Below, one piece after another: positions 16,914 to 25,605 of a DNA stretch of 26,236 bases. The stretch is from GCA-002790365 sp964486645 (GTDB lineage: Bacteria > Bacteroidota > Ignavibacteria > Ignavibacteriales > Ignavibacteriaceae), in the NCBI GenBank assembly GCA_964486645.1, contig CAZAOG010000023.1, positions 1-26,236 on the forward strand, in the 5' to 3' direction. Numbering within the stretch: the stretch's first letter is position 1; each line of letters begins with the position of its first letter. The notes below the pieces were generated by a model that saw only the letters and a list, made by a program, of their open reading frames with translations, had not been told where the DNA came from and did not search any database. The position numbers and the translations under genes are program-made.

Positions 16914-17864
16914 TTAATCGTTTAAGTATTTTAATATGATTTTATTTACTTCTTTAGCTTTTTCAATATACACTAAATGACCGGCATCATTAACAGGTTG
17001 CAATTTACAATTTTTTATTTGTTGTGCAGCTGTGCTAAATATAGCTGCCGGTTTTAAATTATGAAAATATTTATTAGGTATTAAATTATCATTTGTACCG
17101 AAAATAATTAGTGTAGAAACAGACAAATTTTTTAATTTTTGAGAGGTAGGTTCAGATAACATTCCTTTTACACTTTTTACAACCGCATTAGCATAACCGT
17201 CAAAATCATTTGAATTTTTCAATTCTGTTCTTTCTTTTATTAACCAATTAACTTTTGAGTTCCATTTATAGAAATTATTTTTAATATTAATTTCAATTCC
17301 TTTTTCGTCTAATGATTTTATTGCATCAACCGTCAAATAATTAGCTAATATATTTGATTGTGTCTTATTGAATGATTCTATTCCTGCTGGGCTTATCAAA
17401 ATTAGCTTATTAATTTTATCGGGATATTTTAATGTAAAAGTAATAGCAATCTGTCCTCCCATTGAATGACCTATTAAAACGAAATTATTGATATTTAATT
17501 TATCAACAAATTTTTTTATTTCATCTGAAAAGAAAGACATACTGTAGGAATAATTTCCTTTCTCTGATTTTCCATAACCAGGTAAATCTATTGCAATTAC
17601 ACGGTATTTTTTTGCTAATTCAGGAATATTATAGCGCCAAAAACCGGCATTACTACCCAATCCGTGTAACAATAAAATAGTATCATTTCCTTTACCGGTA
17701 TCTATATAGGATATGTAAGGATCTTGCAGAATAGTTTTGGTAGAAAATCCATAATTCAATTTATACGGTTTTTTAATATGTTGTTTATCTATCTGAGCTG
17801 ATAGCGAATAATTTATCAGCATCACTAAAAATAAGGCAAATTTTAATATTGTTTTTCTTTTCAT
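16914..17864 (-). CDS. Exported alpha/beta hydrolase
   Basis: A 316-aa paralogue of the downstream gene carrying a signal peptide (positively charged start, hydrophobic segment at about 7-20, probable cleavage after LSA near residue 23). The triad is Ser134 (GHSMGG), Asp259 (GTNDNLIP) and His296 (DAGHLVYIE), and the oxyanion motif is LLLHGLGS at about 64-71. It should act in the periplasm or at the envelope, giving one exported and one cytosolic copy of the same enzyme type. No lipobox cysteine is present. It is separated from the upstream CoA ligase by 193 bp that include an inverted-repeat element. The substrate is unknown; an ester or lipid is plausible from the neighbours. Confidence 0.9.
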   Translation of the reverse strand: MKRKTILKFALFLVMLINYSLSAQIDKQHIKKPYKLNYGFSTKTILQDPYISYIDTGKGNDTILLLHGLGSNAGFWRYNIPELAKKYRVIAIDLPGYGKSEKGNYSYSMSFFSDEIKKFVDKLNINNFVLIGHSMGGQIAITFTLKYPDKINKLILISPAGIESFNKTQSNILANYLTVDAIKSLDEKGIEINIKNNFYKWNSKVNWLIKERTELKNSNDFDGYANAVVKSVKGMLSEPTSQKLKNLSVSTLIIFGTNDNLIPNKYFHNLKPAAIFSTAAQQIKNCKLQPVNDAGHLVYIEKAKEVNKIILKYLND

Positions 17865-17886
17865 CTTCTTGGTAAAATAAATTATT

Positions 17887-18027
17887 GAGACTTCTGAAAA
17901 ATTAAAAATTTAGTCATACTGTCCGTCAGCTGACGGATTATTTCAGTATCTAAAAGCTGAGATTTTGAAATAAATTCAAAATGACAAGAAGTATTTTAAT
18001 TAAAAAAAATAATTTTTCAGAAGTCTC
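17887..18027. mobile_element. MITE-like 141-bp element with perfect terminal inverted repeats
   Basis: The identical 18-bp sequence GAGACTTCTGAAAAATTA is at 17887-17904, and its exact reverse complement is at 18010-18027. TATT flanks both ends (17883-17886 and 18028-18031) as a possible 4-bp target duplication. Inside are the perfect palindrome CCGTCAGCTGACGG (17923-17936), bracketed by ATACTG (17916-17921) and CAGTAT (17944-17949), and a second hairpin ATTTTGAA/TTCAAAAT (17962-17969 and 17975-17982). GTCAT/ATGAC (17913-17917 and 17981-17985) form another nested pair. It has no coding capacity. It could be a non-autonomous transposable element, or a structured intergenic RNA repeat. Confidence 0.6.
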
Positions 18028-18057
18028 TATTATTATATCGGATTTTAATTAAGGGAC

Positions 18058-19566
18058 TTATTTCAAATCTTTAAGTTTCTTTCTATCAATTTTACCCGCT
18101 TCATTTCTCGGTAGTTCTATAAGAAATTCAACATATTTAGGAATTTTATATTTAGCTAATTTATCCGAACAAATTTTAATTATCTGTTCTTCGGTTATTT
18201 TACATTCATTTTTGATTACTATAAAAGCTTTTCCAACTTCACCCCATTTTTCGTCGGCAACTCCTATTACAGCACAATCTTCAATACATTCATTAGCTAA
18301 AATAATTTTTTCAATTTCTGAGGGATAAACATTTTCCCCGCCGGAGATAATCATATTTTTCTTTCTGTCAACAACATAAAAATAACCTTCTTCGTCTTTT
18401 CTTAACATATCACCTGTGTAAAACCAACCGTTTTTAATCGTCTTAAAAGTCTCTTCCGGTTTATTCCAGTAACCGGGAGTTACCACCGGAGATTTTAAGC
18501 AAAGTTCGCCTACTTCATTTTTTGCACATTCAATACCATTTTCATCAACAATTTTTGCATTTATATAAAAATTAGGAAAGCCGATTGAACCGATTTTTCT
18601 GATAGCATCATCTTGGTGTAAAGAAAAACAATTTGGTCCAACTTCTGTAAGTCCGTATCCTTGACGAATGAAGACACCTTTTTTATGCCATTTATTTATT
18701 AACGGAATCGGCATCGGGGCCCCTCCAACAACAGCATACCTTATAGATGATAAATCTACTTTCTCAAATAATTTCGATTGAGCCATCATTTGTAACATTG
18801 TGGGGACGCCGAAAAATATCGTTGTTTTTTCTTCCTCAAATAATCTAAGAATTAGCTCAGGCTCAAAATTAGGAAGCAGTGTAAGAGACGCACCGTGATG
18901 AATGAAAGGGGTTAACAGTACATTCCAACCACCGGTATGAAAGAAAGGTGCAAAGTTTTGTGTGTGGTCATTCGAATTAATATTTAATCTTAATTCCGTA
19001 TTGATAGAATTCCAAAACAACATCCTGTGATTGATCATTACACCTTTGGGTATTCCGGTTGTACCGGATGTATATAAAATTAGTACGATATCATCTGCAG
19101 AAATGACCTCTTCTATCTCAAAACCAACCTTTTTTATTTTATCGAAAGCAAATTTTGTGAATTTATTAAGTGTTGAAATTTGTGTTTTTGATTTCAGGGA
19201 TTTAAGCTTATTTACATTTTCTTCAAATGATATATCGTAAACGATTAAAGAAGGATCAGAATCTTCAATAAGATAATCAATTTCAATTGGTGTTAATCTA
19301 AAATTTAACGGAACAAATATTACACCTATTTTTATACAAGCGAAAAAAAAGAAAACGTGTTCAATTCGATTTAAAGAATAAAACGCTAGACGATCTCCCT
19401 TTTTTAGATTAAATTCATTTACAAGATTATTAGCAAGGGCGTTTATTCTTAAATTAAAATCATAGTAAGTCCAATTTCGGTTAGAACTATAATCTTTAAA
19501 TACTAAATTATTCGGTGTGTATAAAGCCCACTTTTTTATCCAGTCAAAATAATTAGGATTAATCAT
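18058..19566 (-). CDS. AMP-dependent acyl-CoA synthetase (FadD-like)
   Basis: A 502-aa ANL-superfamily ligase that would activate a carboxylic acid with ATP and CoA. The P-loop YTSGTTGIPKG is at 165-175, YGLTE at 304-308, YTGD at 383-386, the hinge VVDRKKNMIISGGENVYP at about 398-415, and the catalytic Lys492 in AGKIDRKK. All core motifs are intact and the length suits medium- or long-chain acyl-CoA or aryl-CoA ligases. It starts seven bases after the symporter stop, so the two are probably co-transcribed. The chain length or aromatic nature of the substrate cannot be told from sequence reading alone. The complete C-terminal lysine motif argues for normal CoA ligase activity. Confidence 0.93.
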   Translation of the reverse strand: MINPNYFDWIKKWALYTPNNLVFKDYSSNRNWTYYDFNLRINALANNLVNEFNLKKGDRLAFYSLNRIEHVFFFFACIKIGVIFVPLNFRLTPIEIDYLIEDSDPSLIVYDISFEENVNKLKSLKSKTQISTLNKFTKFAFDKIKKVGFEIEEVISADDIVLILYTSGTTGIPKGVMINHRMLFWNSINTELRLNINSNDHTQNFAPFFHTGGWNVLLTPFIHHGASLTLLPNFEPELILRLFEEEKTTIFFGVPTMLQMMAQSKLFEKVDLSSIRYAVVGGAPMPIPLINKWHKKGVFIRQGYGLTEVGPNCFSLHQDDAIRKIGSIGFPNFYINAKIVDENGIECAKNEVGELCLKSPVVTPGYWNKPEETFKTIKNGWFYTGDMLRKDEEGYFYVVDRKKNMIISGGENVYPSEIEKIILANECIEDCAVIGVADEKWGEVGKAFIVIKNECKITEEQIIKICSDKLAKYKIPKYVEFLIELPRNEAGKIDRKKLKDLK

Positions 19567-19572
19567 AATGCT

Positions 19573-21111
19573 TTACAATCTTATTTTATTATTACTTTCA
19601 TTCTTATTATTAAAATAAATATATAAAATAATTGCAGTTAACAAAGAAATAATTATTGCCGTAGCTGCAGCAACTCCGGGATTTTCACCCGTTGCTTTAC
19701 TAAAAGGAATAGGAAGTTTTCCGTAGTACATTGTAAAATGTACAATTACGGCTGTAACAGAAGAAACTATCGGTATTATTTTATTAATGTTCTTTAAATA
19801 AATACCGAACAAAATAGGCACAAATGCCGCTGCAAAAAAAGCATACACTCCGTTTTGTGCAAAAATGCCGACACTTAATTTTGGGTGAATCAATTGACTG
19901 TAACTTAAATATACAGAAACAAGAGCCAAAGATAAGATTGTGATTCTGTTTATAGTTATTCCTGCTCTTTCTTTTTTCTTTTGTTCTAAGGGCAAATGAT
20001 TTTTGAATAATGGTTGAATAATATCTGAAGTTATTGTTGACGCCAAAGCTTGAATTAAACCTTCAAGTGTGGAAAGTCCGGCGGAGATCAATCCCATAAC
20101 AACTAAAATAGCAGTATATACTGAAAATTTTTGCACAACATAGGCTGATAATATTCCATCCATTTTTAATGTAAAGCCGCTAAATTTTAATTCAGGGAAT
20201 GTAATACGAGCATAAAAACCTGTAAATATTACTAAAAAGAAAAGAACTTCCGTTATAATACCCACAAAAAGATATTTATTAACATCTTTATTGGTTTTTA
20301 ATAATAAAGATTTTGTAAGAATATGCGGTTGACAAATTATAGCAACGCCTACAATCATAGGGACAATGATCAATTCAAAATAATCTCTAAACAAAAAACT
20401 ATTTTCATTTGTAAGCTGAGTTAATTTTGGATCTATCGAATTAAGGTTGGATAAAAATCCGCTGACACCGTTGCTAAAATGTTCATAACCCGAACCGAGT
20501 AAAATAAAAGCAACAATTATCATTAAAAGAGCTTGAATAGTATTTGTATACACCATAGAGTTAGCGCCGCCGAACATCATATATCCAAAAACGAAAACAA
20601 CAATGCCAACAAGTACATTAATTTCTGAAACATCGAGTGACTTCGAAATTATTTTTGTTAAACCAACCAAAATCAGTACGATAAATGTTATTAACAATAA
20701 TGAAAGAAAACTAAAAAATAATGTTAAACCGGGACTTTTGTACTTTTTACCGATCCATTCGGCTAAAGTTAATGCTTTTATTTGTGCACCGTATTTTCTA
20801 AATCCCTTTGAAAGTATTACCAAAGAAATTAAAGCCGAAAGAGGTAAAAACACACCGAAAGAGAGAAAAGCGCTTAATCCGTATAAAGCTACAAACCCGG
20901 GGTTGATAATAAATGTAGCCGCGCTTGTAATTGAAGCTGCTAAAGCAAAACCTACTGCAACAGGTGAAAAATTCAAACTACCAACTGCGTAATCAGATAT
21001 ATTTTTTGTTTTTAAGGCGCCTCTTATAACAAAATATATAATGATAACAGCATAAATAAGAATTGCTATCCAGATTAAACTTGCTAATTGGGAATTTACA
21101 TTACTTCCCAT
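19573..21111 (-). CDS. Sodium:solute symporter (SSS family)
   Basis: A 512-aa inner-membrane transporter with about 13 hydrophobic segments, starting with SLIWIAILIYAVIIIYFVI. The family-typical SITSAATFIINPGFVALYG stretch occurs in the second segment region. SSS proteins import a solute with sodium. The group includes PutP, PanF and ActP-like acid carriers; I cannot assign one of these. An AAAGGA ribosome-binding site lies about nine bases before the ATG. The ORF is followed after six bases by the acyl-CoA ligase, which suggests that the carried substrate is a carboxylic acid then activated by that ligase; this is inference. Confidence 0.92.
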   Translation of the reverse strand: MGSNVNSQLASLIWIAILIYAVIIIYFVIRGALKTKNISDYAVGSLNFSPVAVGFALAASITSAATFIINPGFVALYGLSAFLSFGVFLPLSALISLVILSKGFRKYGAQIKALTLAEWIGKKYKSPGLTLFFSFLSLLLITFIVLILVGLTKIISKSLDVSEINVLVGIVVFVFGYMMFGGANSMVYTNTIQALLMIIVAFILLGSGYEHFSNGVSGFLSNLNSIDPKLTQLTNENSFLFRDYFELIIVPMIVGVAIICQPHILTKSLLLKTNKDVNKYLFVGIITEVLFFLVIFTGFYARITFPELKFSGFTLKMDGILSAYVVQKFSVYTAILVVMGLISAGLSTLEGLIQALASTITSDIIQPLFKNHLPLEQKKKERAGITINRITILSLALVSVYLSYSQLIHPKLSVGIFAQNGVYAFFAAAFVPILFGIYLKNINKIIPIVSSVTAVIVHFTMYYGKLPIPFSKATGENPGVAAATAIIISLLTAIILYIYFNNKNESNNKIRL

Positions 21112-21145
21112 CGTGGATTTCCTTTGTTATATTAAACGAATAAAT

Positions 21146-22135
21146 TTACCATCTAAAGGCAGCTCCGGCAAAAGCAAGTCCACCGCCCGAACCCATTAAA
21201 ACAATTAAATCGTTTTCTTTAATCTTTTTTTGTTTTACTGCGTCATCAATTGCCATAGGAATGCAGGCAGAGCCGGTATAAGCATATCTATCCATTATTG
21301 TGTGTGCCTTTGCATGTTCTACTCCCAAAACATCTAATGTCTGATAAATAGTATTAATATTTATTTGTGTAAAAAAATAATGGTCTACATCTTCCGGTTT
21401 AGCATTAATACGAGATAGAATATTCGTTATAGTTTTTGACCATTTTTTCACGTTAAATTCTTTAGGAAATTTGCTCGCAAATTTTAATAAATTATCTTTG
21501 CGGGCTAAAACATCCGAAGTAATTGGCTTATTTGTTCCCCCTGCATAAATGCCCATCCAGTTATGATATTTACCTTCGGTATGTAATTCGCTGTCAAGAA
21601 AACCGCGGGTTGTATTTTCTTTAGACTGTAAAATTACGGAGCCTGCACCATCAGCGAACAGATTAACTGTTTTCTTATCTTTCTTATCTAAATATTTACT
21701 CATAGCATAAGCACCGATAACCAGAACATTGTTATATCTTTTATCGGCAATTATATATTTTGAACCAATATCTATTGCCGTAACAAAACCGGCACAAGCA
21801 GTATTAATGTCAAAAGTACCTGCATTTATAGCTCCTATTCTATATTGCAGAACCGAAGCGGTTGATGGAGAAATATATTCGGGAGTATCCGTTGAAATAA
21901 TGATTAGGTCTAAATCTTTTGCTTCTAAATGAGCATTTTTCAATGCTCTTTCTGCTGCGTGTTGGCAAAGATCAGCAGTTGATTCATTTTCTCTACACCA
22001 ATGTCTTTCGTATATATGAAGATTTTCTTCTAACCAATTACTTACATTTTCTCCGAGTAATTCATCAAAAAAAGAATTTGATACAACACAACCGGGGGCA
22101 AAAGACCCTGTAGAAAGAATAACAGCATTTCTCAT
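21146..22135 (-). CDS. FabH-like ketoacyl synthase III family protein with substituted active site
   Basis: A 329-aa thiolase-fold protein of the KAS III type. The nucleophile Cys114 lies in FDINTACAGF, and the DGAGS loop is at 162-166. Aligning without gaps with the FabH C-terminus, the HQAN motif is replaced by TQIN (Thr256 where the catalytic His should be), and the GNTSAAS motif reads AYTGSAC (Tyr286 where the catalytic Asn should be). Those residues normally drive decarboxylation of malonyl-ACP. The fold seems otherwise complete up to GGGLAFAGAAFRW. It may perform acyl transfer or a non-decarboxylative condensation. It begins an apparent run with the symporter 34 bases downstream. It is unlikely to be the housekeeping FabH. 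Confidence 0.9.
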   Translation of the reverse strand: MRNAVILSTGSFAPGCVVSNSFFDELLGENVSNWLEENLHIYERHWCRENESTADLCQHAAERALKNAHLEAKDLDLIIISTDTPEYISPSTASVLQYRIGAINAGTFDINTACAGFVTAIDIGSKYIIADKRYNNVLVIGAYAMSKYLDKKDKKTVNLFADGAGSVILQSKENTTRGFLDSELHTEGKYHNWMGIYAGGTNKPITSDVLARKDNLLKFASKFPKEFNVKKWSKTITNILSRINAKPEDVDHYFFTQININTIYQTLDVLGVEHAKAHTIMDRYAYTGSACIPMAIDDAVKQKKIKENDLIVLMGSGGGLAFAGAAFRW

Positions 22136-22170
22136 ATTTTTTACTATTAAATTTTTTAAAAAGAATAAGA

Positions 22171-22217
22171 AATAAAAACATCCTGCATTGAAATCAATTT
22201 TATTCTCAATACAGGAT
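22171..22217 (-). terminator. Rho-independent terminator of the TonB receptor gene
   Basis: On the minus strand ATCCTGTATTGA pairs with TCAATGCAGGAT (arms 22206-22217 and 22180-22191, 11 of 12 pairs), followed by GTTTTTATTT. It lies 24 bases past the receptor stop and 44 bases before the KAS III start, separating the two transcription units. Confidence 0.8.
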
Positions 22218-22240
22218 AAATTATTTTAAAATATTTATAG

Positions 22241-24721
22241 TTAGAAATTAAATTTTACTTCAGCAGAAAATAATCTGCTAATAAAAGGTGATCCTACAAA
22301 TTCTCTTTCTGTAGTATCAAATAAATTTGAAACTTGTGCGGAAAGAGTTATATTTTTATTGAACCTGTAACCGGCTCCAATATCAAAGTTTACAAACCCA
22401 CCTAGCGGACCATAGTTCCAGGTTCTTCCAACCCTTGCATTTTCAACAACAGGGGAACCGCCTACAACTAAATTAGTATTTGTTGCTGCCGCTACGTTAA
22501 TACCTGAGAAGAAATCATAAGATTGAACCCAACGACCGAATATAGTACCATAAAACTTATTATAGCTTATATTTACTCCGAAACCTAATTTATTTTTAGG
22601 AGTATTGATAGGAAGATCTAGATCAGTTACTTTACCATCTCTGTTTCCGTCATTCTGCATATCATTTTTATCGAGACTAAAATCAAAATAAGAATAATTA
22701 AATATTAGATTTACATAATCATTTAAGTAATAATTTAATCCGATATCTACACCATAAGTATTTACATTACCGAAATTTAAATATGTTAGAACAAATGCTG
22801 AACCTGTTGCAGGTGTGCCTGGTATAACCTCCTGCATTGATTTGTCACCCCGTTTTACCACAAAAATTCCTTTTGCGGCATTAGCAATATTAATTACAGG
22901 GCTTAAGAAATGCTTTGAAGTATTGTAATAACCGTTAACATCAATATAAAGTTTATTTTTAATTATACCTTTATAACCGGCTTCAAATGTGTTTATTGTT
23001 TCAACTTCTAATTTTGGTATCTTAGTTCCATCACTAAGAGTAAAACCTTCGCCGTTACCAAGTAACAAACCCCCAAAAATATTTGCACTTAAATTTAATA
23101 TTGTAGGTGCAGCTATACCTTTGCTGTAAGTTACACGAAAGGTTCCTGCTCTTCCAGTATATGTAATACCTGCTTTTGGAATAAAGTTAAATCCATAAAG
23201 ATCGTGATTATCTGCTCTTGCTGCAGCCATTAATTTCCAACCTGTATTTTTGATTTTGAATTCAAACTGAGCATAACCGCCGTATTGATTAAGTTTGATA
23301 GGACCGTCAGCATCTAATAAATAAGTTTGCTTACTATTTGCTATATCTTCCTGCCATTGAAAACCTGCTATAACGTTTAATTGTGAGAATGTTTCATTTA
23401 CTTGTACTTCTCCGTTCCATCTTCTTGATGCATCTTTAAATACTGCACCTCGATTTAAAGCTATACCTGTGGTAGGTGAAGTAGGAAACCAATACTCTTT
23501 GAAAGACCTTGTTGCAGCTTCTTTTTGACTAAATCCTGCATTAATAAAACTATAGTAATTTTGAGTTCTTTGATTCATTGCATATGTATCAGAAGTATTA
23601 CTCCAAGTATGATAAATTTGTGCAAACAAGTGCTTTGAAACATATCTGGCTTGCAATATATTTATTTTCCAATCTTTTATTTGATTTCTTCCGGCATTTG
23701 TTACACCAATATTATTACTATTGCTGCCACCATATGTTAATATAAGATCGTTCCCTTTTTTTGGGGTAAAATATAATGAAACACCACCTCTAAGAGCATC
23801 AAATTTTCTATCTAAATCATATTCAGGATATGCTTTTGTTCCAACATAAACACTGTCTGTATAGTTAAAATCTATACCTCTTGAATATTCACCAGTTATT
23901 TTTAGTGCAAATTTTTTGTTGAAGACTTTAGCGTATCTTATTCTTCCACTAAAAACACTTTGAGCTCCTCCACCGATTGCAATTGTTGTTCCTTGTGAAT
24001 ATCTTGGATCTTTTGTAATGGTATTGACCAAGCCATTATGTGCGTTTGGTCCGTATAGTGCTGCTGCAGGTCCTAAAATTACTTCAACACGCTGTATATC
24101 TTCTTTAATAATTGTACCTAACGCGCCTAAAGGCAAGCCGGTAGCAATTAAAGTAGCAAGTCTATTATCATTCATTTGAAGATTTTTAGAATTAAATGCA
24201 CTGTTAAAGCCACGGATATTTATACCTGTTCCAATTACACCTGTTCTAATATAATCTACTCCTTTTTGCCGTGCCAATAGTTCACCAGGATTAAATGATG
24301 GTAAATTTTCAATATCTTTTGAAGTAATAACATCAATAGTAGCTGGTGCTTCTGTAATTTTTTCAGGGCGCTTCGAAGCTGTTACAACAATTTGTTCCCC
24401 AATTATTACTGATTTGTTTAACAAAATATCAAGATTCAAAATTATGTTATCGGAAATAGTAATATCTTTTACCATAGCTGAATAACCGATATAACTGATT
24501 TTAATTGTGTAGTTACCAGTTGGAATATTAGAGATGCTAAAATAACCATTAGCATCGGTAGAGCCTCCTATTTCTGTACCGGTAAAAACTATGTTTGCCC
24601 CGACCAAAGGTTCTTTTGTTGAAGCATTTTTTACGGTTCCTTTTAATTCCCCTTGTCCACCCAAAACTGTTGAAATAAGAGAAAGGCAGAAGACTGCTAA
24701 AATAGTCAATTTTCTTACCAT
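22241..24721 (-). CDS. TonB-dependent outer-membrane receptor
   Basis: An 826-aa outer-membrane transporter. It has a signal peptide (about 1-22), a CarboxypepD_reg-like beta domain (about 24-110, GELKGTVKNASTKEPLVGANI), a TonB plug (about 115-235 with EQIVVTASKRPEKI before it and ...RVEVILGPAAALYG), and a beta barrel to the terminal Phe826 (FSAEVKFNF). It would import a ligand using TonB energy. No SusD partner gene is present, unlike a polysaccharide utilisation locus. A GGAG ribosome-binding site stands eight bases before the ATG. A strong terminator follows. The ligand is unknown; neighbours suggest a hydrophobic or acyl-type compound. Confidence 0.94.
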   Translation of the reverse strand: MVRKLTILAVFCLSLISTVLGGQGELKGTVKNASTKEPLVGANIVFTGTEIGGSTDANGYFSISNIPTGNYTIKISYIGYSAMVKDITISDNIILNLDILLNKSVIIGEQIVVTASKRPEKITEAPATIDVITSKDIENLPSFNPGELLARQKGVDYIRTGVIGTGINIRGFNSAFNSKNLQMNDNRLATLIATGLPLGALGTIIKEDIQRVEVILGPAAALYGPNAHNGLVNTITKDPRYSQGTTIAIGGGAQSVFSGRIRYAKVFNKKFALKITGEYSRGIDFNYTDSVYVGTKAYPEYDLDRKFDALRGGVSLYFTPKKGNDLILTYGGSNSNNIGVTNAGRNQIKDWKINILQARYVSKHLFAQIYHTWSNTSDTYAMNQRTQNYYSFINAGFSQKEAATRSFKEYWFPTSPTTGIALNRGAVFKDASRRWNGEVQVNETFSQLNVIAGFQWQEDIANSKQTYLLDADGPIKLNQYGGYAQFEFKIKNTGWKLMAAARADNHDLYGFNFIPKAGITYTGRAGTFRVTYSKGIAAPTILNLSANIFGGLLLGNGEGFTLSDGTKIPKLEVETINTFEAGYKGIIKNKLYIDVNGYYNTSKHFLSPVINIANAAKGIFVVKRGDKSMQEVIPGTPATGSAFVLTYLNFGNVNTYGVDIGLNYYLNDYVNLIFNYSYFDFSLDKNDMQNDGNRDGKVTDLDLPINTPKNKLGFGVNISYNKFYGTIFGRWVQSYDFFSGINVAAATNTNLVVGGSPVVENARVGRTWNYGPLGGFVNFDIGAGYRFNKNITLSAQVSNLFDTTEREFVGSPFISRLFSAEVKFNF

Positions 24722-24830
24722 GATTTATTCTCCATAAATTTGTTATTAGATTAGTTAATTATTTTTATTAAAAGGGTAATTAGAATATTATAATAAATTT
24801 TAGATTATATTATTTATATGCTTTAGTTAA

Positions 24831-25547
24831 TTAAACTATAAGCCCGCCGTCAATGCTTAATACTGCTCCATTAATAAAATCTGCTTCATTACTGGCCAGA
24901 AATAAATATGCATTTGCAATATCTTCCGGTAAACCCAACCTGCCTAATGGCGTTTTTACTTCCATATTTTTAACTACATTTTCAGGCATTTTTTTTACCA
25001 TTTCCGTAGCAATAAAACCGGGTGCAACTGCATTAACATTTATTCCTTTTCTGCCTAATTCACGTGCCCAAACTTTCGTCATTCCTATTACGGCAGATTT
25101 AGAGGCTACATAATTAGTCTGCCCAAAATTTCCATACAAACCCACTACTGAACTTGCACTTATAATTTTTCCAGAACCTTGTTTAATCATTACCGAAGCA
25201 ACCGCCTGAGTACAGTTGAAAACACCAGTTAAGTTTATGTCAATTACTTGTTGCCATTGTTCCTTTGTCATTTTTAATAATGTTGAATCTTTAGTAATTC
25301 CAGCATTATTGATTAATACATCAATACGTCCAAATTTTTGGACCACTTCTTTAACAGCATCATTAATTTCTTTAGAATTTGTTACATCAACTTTTTGAAA
25401 GAAAACATTACTTTTATTTTCCATTTCTAAATCAACATCCCACAAAACAACAATGGATCCTTCTGTAATAAATTTTTCAACCGTAGCTTTACCAATGCCT
25501 TTAGCACCCCCTGTTATTATTGAAATTTTTTTATCTAATCGTTTCAT
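24831..25547 (-). CDS. Short-chain dehydrogenase/reductase (FabG-like)
   Basis: A 238-aa classical SDR with the nucleotide-binding motif TGGAKGIGK at 12-20, NNAG at 80-83, an active-site Asn105, catalytic Ser132/Ser133 and Tyr146-xxx-Lys150 (YVASK). The PGFIATEM and GRLGLPEDIA segments are typical of 3-oxoacyl-ACP reductases. Asp37 (WDVD) at the end of the second beta strand predicts NAD rather than NADP preference, which fits a 3-hydroxyacyl dehydrogenase used in degradation as well as a reductase. It follows the regulator gene by 58 bases, with an AAACGTT site between them. No clear ribosome-binding site is visible. A housekeeping FabG role is possible but the context favours a pathway enzyme. 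Confidence 0.92.
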   Translation of the reverse strand: MKRLDKKISIITGGAKGIGKATVEKFITEGSIVVLWDVDLEMENKSNVFFQKVDVTNSKEINDAVKEVVQKFGRIDVLINNAGITKDSTLLKMTKEQWQQVIDINLTGVFNCTQAVASVMIKQGSGKIISASSVVGLYGNFGQTNYVASKSAVIGMTKVWARELGRKGINVNAVAPGFIATEMVKKMPENVVKNMEVKTPLGRLGLPEDIANAYLFLASNEADFINGAVLSIDGGLIV

Positions 25548-25579
25548 ATTATTTAATGTTTTGTACTTTTGAAATTTTT

Positions 25580-25588
25580 AAAACGTTA
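25580..25588. promoter_or_regulatory. Possible third regulator site before the SDR gene
   Basis: AAAACGTTA resembles the AAACGTTT palindromes upstream of the regulator and lies in the 58-bp gap between the regulator and the SDR gene. It is one mismatch away from the full palindrome, so it is weak evidence of shared control. Confidence 0.3.
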
Positions 25589-25605
25589 AGAACAAAAAAA
25601 TATAG

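Noticed and set aside
17887..18027. A simple rho-independent terminator for the CoA ligase
   Set aside because: The stems are not followed by a T-tract in the right place, and the 18-bp inverted ends are more than 100 bp apart.
22241..24721. A SusC/SusD polysaccharide utilisation locus
   Set aside because: The receptor has a SusC-like N-terminal domain, but no SusD gene, glycoside hydrolase or sensor adjoins it.
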